IMG/VR virus record: IMGVR_UViG_3300032677_000194
Span: 1 to 21,117 of that record
Length of the DNA stretch: 21,117 bases
From: a virus
Strand: one strand, 5' to 3'
Shown: positions 17,002 to 21,117 of the stretch, piece by piece
How the letters are laid out: each line of letters begins with the position of its first letter
How positions within the stretch are numbered: the first letter of the stretch is position 1
The notes under the pieces: generated by a model
Told to the model about the DNA's origin: nothing
What the model saw: only the letters and a program-made list of their open reading frames with translations
Databases searched by the model: none
Translations under genes and position numbers: made by a program

Positions 17002-17301
17002 TTACATTCCTTTTAATTTGCGTACAGCGTGGTGATCATCTTCGTGTTTGCGACCATCAATATGCTTTTCATTCTTAGGATGACTATGGCGTGTTTGCAT
17101 AGCTGGATTCTCTGGGTGATGTACTGCACGTTCAACACCCGCCATATCAGCCGCCGCTTCGTGTGCTTCTGACATACGTGGACCATCAATACGGCCAGAC
17201 ATTGTCTTTGTACGTTCAGCACGTTCCGCTTCACTACCTTGTTTCATTACCATACTAGTTGGGTTAAGGTTGTATGTACCTTTTAAATGTTTAGCGGCCA
17301 T
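17002..17301 (-). CDS. Small His-rich protein of unknown function
   Basis: A protein of 99 residues. The N-terminal half (HLKGTYNLNPTSMVMKQGS, then AERAERTKTM) is basic. The second half is His-rich (AVHHPENPAM, RHSHPKNEKH, KHEDDHHAVRK). There is no signal peptide or transmembrane segment. The ATG overlaps the upstream His-rich gene as TAATG. Clustered His and acidic residues could bind metal, but no defined site is seen. Confidence 0.7.
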   Translation of the reverse strand: MAAKHLKGTYNLNPTSMVMKQGSEAERAERTKTMSGRIDGPRMSEAHEAAADMAGVERAVHHPENPAMQTRHSHPKNEKHIDGRKHEDDHHAVRKLKGM

Positions 17302-17630
17302 TATAGCTTGTGTCCTTTTTCTGTCATGTCTTCTGCACTCTCAGGTGCGTGTTCTGATTTGTGTGCCTTGGTGCTCATGCCCATAACTTCTGTTGGGCGT
17401 ACTTCTTCACCTGCCGTGTGCTCGTGATAGTGACTACTACGCTTAGAGCTATGGTCACTATGGTGTGCGTGTTCTTTATGCTTAGGAGCATGATGACGCT
17501 TGCTGGATTCAGCTTCATGCTTCTCACTGTATGCAATAGCAACTGCTTGCTTCTGTGGCTTGCCCGCTTGCATTTCAGTAGCTACATTCTTACCAAATGC
17601 TTTAGGACTTGTACTCTTAATTAATGGCAT
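17301..17630 (-). CDS. DUF6496-like small protein with His-rich tail
   Basis: A protein of 109 residues. Residues 1-40 (MPLIKSTSPKAFGKNVATEM, then QAGKPQKQAVAIAYSEKHE) match the pattern I recall for DUF6496-type proteins common in phages and bacteria. The remaining 70 residues are an extension unusually rich in His, Lys and Ser. This includes HSDHSSKRSSHYHEHTAG, which resembles a segment of the gene at 17663. It is the first gene after a CATAAATA promoter, with AAGG 10-11 nt before the ATG. The function of the family is not known to me. Confidence 0.75.
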   Translation of the reverse strand: MPLIKSTSPKAFGKNVATEMQAGKPQKQAVAIAYSEKHEAESSKRHHAPKHKEHAHHSDHSSKRSSHYHEHTAGEEVRPTEVMGMSTKAHKSEHAPESAEDMTEKGHKL

Positions 17631-17654
17631 TGTGTCTTAACCTTGTTATAAGTT

Positions 17655-17662
17655 TATTTATG
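17655..17662 (-). promoter_or_regulatory. T4-type late promoter octamer CATAAATA (small virion-protein block)
   Basis: The octamer begins immediately after the TAA stop of the gene at 17663. Predicted +1 is near 17649, leaving a leader of about 19 nt with an AAGG ribosome site for the ATG at 17630. Confidence 0.7.
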
Positions 17663-17971
17663 TTAGTTAGCAAGCCCAGGGAAACTGCGTACACCAGGAT
17701 TGGCTGTTGTTGGATTTAGCTTGGCTATGGCTTTGTCACCAAACTGTCCTGTCGCTGTTGTGCCAACAACTGTTTCTTTATAGTGCTTGCTACGATGTTC
17801 ACTGTGCTTGCTATGGTGTTCAAAGTTGTCAATGCTTGCTGGTGTTTGTTTATGTTTGGGCTGTGGCGACTCTACAAAGCCGTTGCCCTCTTTGGGATTG
17901 GCTGTACTTGTGCCGCTAGGCTTGTGGGTCTTAGCTAATGTCTCACGTAGTGGTTTTACTTGTGCTGTCAT
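17663..17971 (-). CDS. Small disordered, His/Lys-containing protein
   Basis: A protein of 102 residues starting MTAQVKPLRETLAKTHKPSG. It is Pro/Thr/Ser/Lys-rich and probably disordered. The central HHSKHSEHRSKHYKET segment resembles one in the protein encoded at 17301-17630, suggesting shared ancestry of that piece. The start is one base after the upstream stop, with AGGA inside the upstream gene. No family was recognised. Confidence 0.7.
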   Translation of the reverse strand: MTAQVKPLRETLAKTHKPSGTSTANPKEGNGFVESPQPKHKQTPASIDNFEHHSKHSEHRSKHYKETVVGTTATGQFGDKAIAKLNPTTANPGVRSFPGLAN

Positions 17972-17972
17972 G

Positions 17973-18386
17973 TTATTGTCCTATATTTGGACCAAATATA
18001 GGACCATTTGGATTAACCATTGTAGCGCCATACTGAGCTGAGCCCATTTGGCTACCACTACCAGGATTAGCCATAGTAGCGCCGTATTGTGCCATTACTG
18101 GTCCTGGCACTACTGGCGCATTGTATGCAGGTATCTGATCACTCTGTGCCACAGGGCTCGTGGGTGCTACTGCACCTGAACTAAACGTGCTCTGTCCTTG
18201 TACAGGATTCAAGCTCCCATTCTGTGGCTGTGCGGGTTGTATGGGATTAGGTTGTCCAAAGCTATTGTTAAACTGGCCTATAGTTGGTTGATTATAGTTA
18301 GGCACCATACCTTGCTGGCTTATGGCACCGCTTACATTAGCTTCACCTAACCCTGGGTTTGCACCGTTTAGTTTACCTTGACTCAT
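17973..18386 (-). CDS. Low-complexity Asn/Gln/Pro/Gly-rich protein with internal repeat
   Basis: A protein of 137 residues with almost no charged residues, dominated by Asn, Gln, Pro, Gly, Ala and Ser. AQYGATM(A/V)NP occurs twice in the last 45 residues, and QPNPIQPAQPQ is typical of extended disordered chains. The start overlaps the stop of the small-terminase-like gene as ATGA, so the two are coupled. It could be a linker or a virion-associated disordered protein. No function can be assigned. Confidence 0.7.
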   Translation of the reverse strand: MSQGKLNGANPGLGEANVSGAISQQGMVPNYNQPTIGQFNNSFGQPNPIQPAQPQNGSLNPVQGQSTFSSGAVAPTSPVAQSDQIPAYNAPVVPGPVMAQYGATMANPGSGSQMGSAQYGATMVNPNGPIFGPNIGQ

Positions 18387-18763
18387 TGTTTACCTTTGTT
18401 GTCCACGGTAGACAGGCTCTTTAACGCTTCTGCGAAAGCTTCAGCCTTTTGAGCCGTGGTGTCTTCTGAAGTAATAGTTTCTATTTCTTGTTTGTCAGCT
18501 ACTAACTTACCTAAGAGAATCTTTTCATAATCGCGCACACCAGCGTGGTCATCACGTTGAATAGCTGTGGCATAACTGATAGCTACACGTTCAGCAAAGG
18601 TCATTCCAACGTGGGTTTCTATATGGCCCATTAGATCTTCTAAGGTGATCTTATTGGTACTACCTTTCTTACGCCCTGCGCCTGGACGTGCACCACCTCT
18701 TGATGGTGTCTTAACCTTGTAGCGAGGCGTGTTTGCGGACTTTACTTTAACTGTATTAGACAT
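18383..18763 (-). CDS. Terminase small subunit-like protein
   Basis: A protein of 126 residues starting MSNTVKVKSANTPRYKVKT. It contains GGARPGAGRKKGSTNKITLE at about residues 23-42, the Gly/Arg-rich entry motif common at the N-terminus of phage small terminase subunits. Helices follow (DLMGHIETHVGMTFAERVAI, then YEKILLGKLVADKQ), with a polar C-terminus. In such proteins this part binds DNA at the packaging site. The start at 18763 is chosen because a CATAAATA octamer ends 5 nt before it. The longer frame from 18838 has only a weak ribosome site and would encode the promoter region. It is unusual that four kilobases separate it from terL. Confidence 0.7.
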   Translation of the reverse strand: MSNTVKVKSANTPRYKVKTPSRGGARPGAGRKKGSTNKITLEDLMGHIETHVGMTFAERVAISYATAIQRDDHAGVRDYEKILLGKLVADKQEIETITSEDTTAQKAEAFAEALKSLSTVDNKGKQ

Positions 18764-18768
18764 AATGA

Positions 18769-18776
18769 TATTTATG
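18769..18776 (-). promoter_or_regulatory. T4-type late promoter octamer CATAAATA (terS-like block, leaderless)
   Basis: On the minus strand the octamer is followed by TCATT and then the ATG of the small-terminase-like gene. The spacing is identical to that at 7078-7085 and puts predicted +1 on the start codon. Confidence 0.65.
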
Positions 18777-18807
18777 AAAGAGATTCCGTGAGCGGTAGGC
18801 GAACGTG

Positions 18808-18930
18808 CTAACTTGCCCTCTCCAGCTTCACCGCCCATTTCTTAGCGTGTTTGACTATATTTCTAAGTTGTCCCCAAGTTGAATAATGTATTTCTACACG
18901 TTCTCCTTGCCTGACAGCCCAAATCTTCAT
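18808..18930 (-). CDS. Tiny basic protein (40 aa)
   Basis: A protein of 40 residues starting MKIWAVRQGERVEIHYSTWG and ending KKWAVKLERAS. It is basic with several Trp. Its ATG overlaps the stop of the upstream 53-aa gene as ATGA, which supports it as a real coupled gene despite its size. It ends 31 nt before the late promoter of the terS-like gene. No family was recognised. Confidence 0.5.
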   Translation of the reverse strand: MKIWAVRQGERVEIHYSTWGQLRNIVKHAKKWAVKLERAS

Positions 18931-19088
18931 TTATCTCTGTTTTTAACTATCCATAATCTACGCTGTTCCGCCATATCTACAACCGTTCTTGAATACTCTT
19001 GAAATATCTTTAGGTTAACGATGGCTATAGCCACTTGTATATTACCTTGTACGACTTTAGCGGTACCTGGGATAGTGTTTGCTTGCAT
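18927..19088 (-). CDS. Tiny unknown protein (53 aa)
   Basis: A protein of 53 residues starting MQANTIPGTAKVVQGNIQVA, with a helical, hydrophobic middle (VAIAIVNLKIFQEY) and a basic end (AEQRRLWIVKNRDK). No good Shine-Dalgarno is visible. The gene begins 18 nt after the T tract of a strong terminator. The coupled ATGA junction with the next small gene supports it. No function is assigned. Confidence 0.5.
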   Translation of the reverse strand: MQANTIPGTAKVVQGNIQVAIAIVNLKIFQEYSRTVVDMAEQRRLWIVKNRDK

Positions 19089-19105
19089 TACATACTTATA
19101 GCCGT

Positions 19106-19162
19106 AAAAAACCCTAACTTGCTAAGGAAACCCAATGACGTGGGCGAAGAACAAGTTAGGGT
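19106..19162 (-). terminator. Long-stem intrinsic terminator with nested hairpin
   Basis: On the minus strand ACCCTAACTTG (19162-19152) pairs perfectly with CAAGTTAGGGT (19121-19111), an 11-bp stem followed by six T. The 30-nt loop holds a second small stem, CCCA/TGGG. It ends the accessory transcript 58 nt after the stop at 19221. Confidence 0.85.
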
Positions 19163-19181
19163 AAAACTATTATATAGTTTT
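19163..19181. repeat. Perfect 8-bp inverted repeat
   Basis: AAAACTAT-tat-ATAGTTTT lies directly next to the terminator stem, on the side transcribed just before it. In RNA it would stack as a second hairpin, or it could be a dyad operator. Nothing else in the sequence decides its role. Confidence 0.5.
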
Positions 19182-19220
19182 ATCTTAAACGCCAGGCTAT
19201 GTATAACAATAACACTATAA

Positions 19221-19403
19221 CTAAGATATGGAACACGTTTGACTCCTTGTAGCGGATAACTTCTCTACTTCTTGTAAGTCAGTTATTTGATCTTCCTCAC
19301 ACGCATACATTTCACATATATCTAATACTGCATCCATACGATCTGCGGCCATCGCGTGATAGATTTCTGGTTCATCTAATAAACGATATTTGAATACTTT
19401 CAT
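19221..19403 (-). CDS. Small acidic protein of unknown function
   Basis: A protein of 60 residues starting MKVFKYRLLDEPEIYHAMAA and ending with a Ser/Thr/Cys-containing tail. The middle is acidic and helical (MDAVLDICEMYACEEDQITD). AAGGAGGAG lies 10 nt before the ATG, inside the upstream gene, and the ATG overlaps that gene's stop as ATGA. It is the last gene before the long-stem terminator. No family was recognised. Confidence 0.75.
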   Translation of the reverse strand: MKVFKYRLLDEPEIYHAMAADRMDAVLDICEMYACEEDQITDLQEVEKLSATRSQTCSIS

Positions 19404-19666
19404 TCAGCAATCTCCTCCTTGACATATTGATATACAAAATAACCAATGCGTAAAAAGTCTTTGGCACTATCGTTAAATCCAACAACACGACCCAAGTCAT
19501 TGACAATGCGATATGGTCCTGCTCGTTGATCGCGATAGTCTAAGGCTAACTCTACATCATCAATAACAATAGACCAGTTAGTGTCTGAACTTGCCATCCA
19601 AAGTTCTACTATTTCGCGGAACTTGGCATTAAACTCATCATCAGTAGTGTTTATAGTAGTAATCAT
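19400..19666 (-). CDS. Small acidic protein of unknown function
   Basis: A protein of 88 residues starting MITTINTTDDEFNAKFREIV. The start at 19666 is chosen because GGAGG lies 7 nt upstream. The longer frame from 19699 would overlap the 44-aa gene more deeply and has no ribosome site. The sequence mixes helices and strands (NWSIVIDDVELALDYRDQ, DFLRIGYFVYQYVKEE). It has no signal peptide or membrane helix. No function is recognised. Confidence 0.7.
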   Translation of the reverse strand: MITTINTTDDEFNAKFREIVELWMASSDTNWSIVIDDVELALDYRDQRAGPYRIVNDLGRVVGFNDSAKDFLRIGYFVYQYVKEEIAE

Positions 19667-19797
19667 TCTGCGGCCTCCACGCTCTCTAACCCAAACCATT
19701 GCTGTAATGTCAGATGCTCTGGCGTTGTCAGTTTAAGTTGTTCATATAATGCTTGTATTTGATCTACAAGTTGCTGTTGCTGTGCGGTCAAGTTCAT
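19663..19797 (-). CDS. Tiny Gln-rich protein (44 aa)
   Basis: A protein of 44 residues starting MNLTAQQQQLVDQIQALYEQ, predicted as a single amphipathic helix followed by a short tail (HLTLQQWFGLESVEAAE). Its ATG overlaps the upstream stop and its TGA overlaps the downstream ATG, so it fills the space between two genes exactly. That arrangement is the main evidence for it. No family was recognised. Confidence 0.6.
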   Translation of the reverse strand: MNLTAQQQQLVDQIQALYEQLKLTTPEHLTLQQWFGLESVEAAE

Positions 19798-20045
19798 TCT
19801 TCTAACTCCATTAAAGCTTCTACAAACTGATCTTCATCCATCGCCCAAATAGCATTAGCAATATCATATTCATTAACAGTAGGCATTGTTGCTAACTTGG
19901 CCCAGGATAAGTTTGCTAAAGTTTGATCTAAGATATCAATGAAGAACTCATCTGACCAACATTCTTCAAAACTGCTATCTGGACAATAGTTAAGTTGGTG
20001 AAATGCTGTAATAATAGCCATTGATCTGACTGCGGTAATATTCAT
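19794..20045 (-). CDS. Small acidic protein of unknown function
   Basis: A protein of 83 residues starting MNITAVRSMAIITAFHQLNY and ending in DEDQFVEALMELEE. It is acidic and helical with several Cys and Trp. AAAGGAAG lies 5 nt before the chosen ATG at 20045. An ATG at 20078 is in frame but would sit within the promoter-like repeat. It heads the transcript that would start from repeat copy A. No function is recognised. Confidence 0.75.
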   Translation of the reverse strand: MNITAVRSMAIITAFHQLNYCPDSSFEECWSDEFFIDILDQTLANLSWAKLATMPTVNEYDIANAIWAMDEDQFVEALMELEE

Positions 20046-20076
20046 TTTACTTCCTTTGTTGTTAGTTGATATAAAC

Positions 20077-20121
20077 ATTATACATTAACGTGATTTATTG
20101 GTCTGTTGTCTTTTTACAACG
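20077..20121 (-). repeat. Promoter-like direct repeat, copy A
   Basis: A 45-nt element matching copy B at 40 of 45 positions, in the same orientation. Its minus-strand 3' end reads TTAATGTATAAT, which includes a perfect TATAAT, and lies 32 nt before the ATG at 20045. Its other half encodes the last residues of the membrane protein (KKTTDQ), so the element overlaps a coding end. No -35 hexamer at normal spacing is seen. Confidence 0.7.
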
Positions 20122-20358
20122 CCTACGACTACAACGACGCACTATATATGGTTTAGGTTCTTCCAAAGAGTCAATCATTCCTTGGGCTCTGTTGATTTCA
20201 TCTACCAACTGACGAGCATAAAGTTGCCAGCTTGCTCGCTGTTCTTCTTTGGTAGGTTCTGCGATGGGTTCTACACGGGCTTTAGGAGGTTTTTTAACAA
20301 ACTCTACAATAGCCGCTATCAACCACATACAAAAGATAATCCACATTACTTCAAGCAC
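20095..20358 (-). CDS. Small single-span membrane protein (possible inner-membrane spanin or accessory)
   Basis: A protein of 87 residues beginning at GTG 20358, chosen because AAGGAG lies 5 nt before it. An ATG four codons later has no such site. Residues about 5-21 (MWIIFCMWLIAAIVEFV) form one membrane helix. A Pro/Glu linker follows, then a helical stretch (ASWQLYARQLVDEINRAQGM) and a basic, Cys-containing end (RRCSRRRCKK). A membrane anchor plus helical outer part, encoded next to a lipoprotein gene, resembles a two-component spanin pair. The helical part is shorter than usual, so the spanin idea is tentative. Confidence 0.7.
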   Translation of the reverse strand: MLEVMWIIFCMWLIAAIVEFVKKPPKARVEPIAEPTKEEQRASWQLYARQLVDEINRAQGMIDSLEEPKPYIVRRCSRRRCKKTTDQ

Positions 20359-20387
20359 GTTAACTCCTTGTTTTTAACTGTACAACT

Positions 20388-20432
20388 ATTATACATTAAA
20401 CTGATTTTGTGGTCTGTCGTCTTTTTACAACG
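20388..20432 (-). repeat. Promoter-like direct repeat, copy B
   Basis: The second copy of the 45-nt element. It starts over the stop of the lipoprotein gene (KPL then TAA) and ends with TTAATGTATAAT 30 nt before the GTG of the membrane protein. The same bases that encode KKTTDQ in copy A are read past a stop here, so selection appears to act on the DNA element and not on the peptide. Confidence 0.7.
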
Positions 20433-20715
20433 GTTTATAATAGTCTGGGTTTGAGCAACCAATACGCAGGGCCCAAATGTTGATCCTGGTCAGTGCTTGA
20501 TATTCTCTGGCGGGTTCTGCCAGTAGTTCTGGATTGGTACGTGGTATGCCAGCACGTTGTTGGTTCAGTTCTAACTTGGCTACTATATCTTCTATTCTGG
20601 GACAGTCAGCATCTACTACTGTATTGTCGCGAAGTTGTTGTAGAGTTAATGGGGCAGGTTGATATGGTTTATGAGCACAGCCTGCTAATAATAATACTAA
20701 GATAATACCGCGCAT
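20425..20715 (-). CDS. Small lipoprotein (possible outer-membrane spanin)
   Basis: A protein of 96 residues with a short hydrophobic signal (MRGIILVLLLAGC) and a clear lipobox, Leu-Ala-Gly-Cys, with the lipid-bearing Cys at residue 13. The mature part begins AHKPYQPAPLTLQQLRDN and is partly helical, with two further Cys residues (38 and about 87). It should be anchored in the outer or inner membrane facing the periplasm, implying a Gram-negative host (inference). AAGG lies 6 nt before the ATG. The gene sits immediately after the terminator of the 20730-20893 leader, so its expression may depend on read-through. The next gene encodes a membrane protein. Confidence 0.8.
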   Translation of the reverse strand: MRGIILVLLLAGCAHKPYQPAPLTLQQLRDNTVVDADCPRIEDIVAKLELNQQRAGIPRTNPELLAEPAREYQALTRINIWALRIGCSNPDYYKPL

Positions 20716-20729
20716 ATTAGACCTTGTAT

Positions 20730-20763
20730 AAAAAAATACCCCAACACCATTGTCAGGGTATTT
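20730..20763 (-). terminator. Intrinsic terminator at the end of the structured leader
   Basis: On the minus strand AAATACCC pairs with GGGTATTT (8 bp) around a 13-nt loop, followed by seven T. It lies 15 nt before the lipoprotein ATG. Confidence 0.85.
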
Positions 20764-20766
20764 CCG

Positions 20767-20814
20767 TTAATAAAGTATCAAATAATAACGGATCTCTCCA
20801 TAGTTAAACTTCAT
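20767..20814 (-). CDS. Possible Tyr-rich leader peptide (15 aa)
   Basis: An ATG preceded by GGGGAG at 3 nt opens a 15-codon frame, MKFNYGEIRYYLILY, that ends inside the CCGTTA/TAACGG hairpin just before the terminator. Four of 15 residues are Tyr. Position and composition resemble attenuator leader peptides, but the ribosome site is too close to be ideal. A chance frame is equally possible. Confidence 0.25.
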   Translation of the reverse strand: MKFNYGEIRYYLILY

Positions 20815-20899
20815 TAACTCCCCAGTTTGTAACCAAACCCTGTCAAGTGTTTGCCTGGGGTACCAGCTTAATCAATTACACTTTTTATCGTGCAAGCAT

Positions 20900-20928
20900 A
20901 GTATACTATTCTTGTGTTTTATGGTCAA
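20900..20928 (-). promoter_or_regulatory. Sigma70-like promoter
   Basis: TTGACC and TATACT on the minus strand are separated by exactly 17 nt. Each hexamer matches its consensus at five of six positions. The promoter overlaps the 3' end of the partial gene at the right edge. Predicted +1 is near 20893. Confidence 0.75.
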
Positions 20929-21117
20929 CTGTGTCTTTTGCCATTTTGCGTCGCCGCCTATGTCCATATTCAATGCCTTCGCGTAGGTTATAGCTTGTCT
21001 TGTTGGTCTGCTTGTCAACGACATCCTTGGTTTGAATTACACGTCCATCTGGTAAACGTAGTGTTTCTGGTGGCAATAACTTGGGAGGCTTCGCGTTCTT
21101 TGCTCGTTTGGCAGGTA
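20906..21117 (-). CDS. 3' end of a basic protein of unknown function (start beyond window)
   Basis: An open frame entering from the right edge encodes the last 69 residues of a protein and stops with TAG. The visible part is Lys/Arg/Pro-rich (AKRAKNAKPPKLLPPETLRL, then DGRVIQTKDVVDKQTN). It ends in a strongly basic patch, GHRRRRKMAKD, followed by a short polar tail. This suggests nucleic-acid contact, but no domain is recognisable. A sigma70-like promoter for the next transcript is embedded in its last codons. Confidence 0.65.
   Translation of the reverse strand, partial: PAKRAKNAKPPKLLPPETLRLPDGRVIQTKDVVDKQTNKTSYNLREGIEYGHRRRRKMAKDTVDHKTQE

Larger units (their letters stand above)
20730..20893 (-). 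ncRNA. Candidate structured leader RNA / attenuator or small RNA
   Basis: The transcript expected from the 20900-20928 promoter would be about 165 nt and end at the terminator. Visible pairings on the minus strand are CCCCAG (20860-20855) with CTGGGG (20825-20820), GTTTG with CAAAC inside that loop, GTTAA/TTAAC, and CCGTTA/TAACGG. CAGGGT (20842-20837) is complementary to ACCCTG, which overlaps the 5' arm of the terminator, so an antiterminator fold is possible. No known riboswitch class was recognised. Confidence 0.45.

Noticed and set aside
18764-18838. N-terminal extension of the terS-like protein
   Set aside because: Its ribosome site is weak, it overlaps the 40-aa gene, and the octamer falls within it. 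Kept only as a possible second form on read-through RNA.
20840-20846. TTGACA hexamer on the minus strand as a -35 box
   Set aside because: No -10-like hexamer occurs 16-18 nt downstream. The bases are better explained as part of the first stem-loop of the leader.
20770-20880. tRNA-like folding
   Set aside because: Several short stems exist, but there is no acceptor/T-arm pattern, no GTTCGA-like T loop and no CCA context.

Overview
This window is a late-gene (structural and DNA-packaging) segment of a tailed double-stranded DNA bacteriophage (Caudoviricetes). Every supportable gene lies on the minus strand, so transcription and gene order run from the right edge (21117) to the left edge (1). 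The hallmark genes are a large terminase with ATPase and nuclease motifs, a 766-residue P22-type portal, a scaffold-like protein, a DUF5309-type major capsid protein, a head-tail adaptor, and a giant, very repetitive tail-fibre-like gene that runs off the left edge. No tail tube, sheath or tape-measure gene is seen, and the adaptor is followed directly by the fibre gene. That order fits a podovirus-like phage better than a long-tailed one (inference). The moderately AT-rich DNA and the fibre style resemble aquatic environmental phages, but the host cannot be named from this sequence.

Layout in the direction of transcription. (1) 21117-20906: 3' end of an unidentified basic protein. A sigma70-like promoter inside its end leads into a structured leader of about 165 nt that ends in an intrinsic terminator (20893-20730). 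(2) 20715-19221: small accessory genes, namely a lipoprotein, a single-span membrane protein and four small acidic or unknown proteins, one of them only 44 aa. They are punctuated by a duplicated 45-nt promoter-like element and closed by a long-stem terminator. (3) 19088-17663: two tiny genes, then a small-terminase-like gene and two disordered proteins. (4) 17630-15676: a run of small, basic, His/Lys-rich or beta-rich virion-type proteins. (5) 15563-12512: three unknown or helical proteins and the large terminase. (6) 12476-7144: portal, helical protein, scaffold and major capsid protein, ending in a strong terminator. (7) 7072 to the left edge: unknown protein, head-tail adaptor and the fibre gene (at least 1905 codons).

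Regulation is the most striking aspect. An identical octamer, CATAAATA, occurs five times, always on the coding strand and always just before a gene or gene block. It has the form of the T4-type late promoter (TATAAATA). In two cases (before the small-terminase-like gene and before the unknown gene at 7072) the start ATG lies exactly five nucleotides after the octamer with no Shine-Dalgarno, which predicts leaderless late mRNAs. A second promoter-like element with the core TTAATGTATAAT is duplicated in the accessory region, and a near match lies before the terminase block. Within blocks, genes are joined by ATGA or TAATG overlaps, implying translational coupling.
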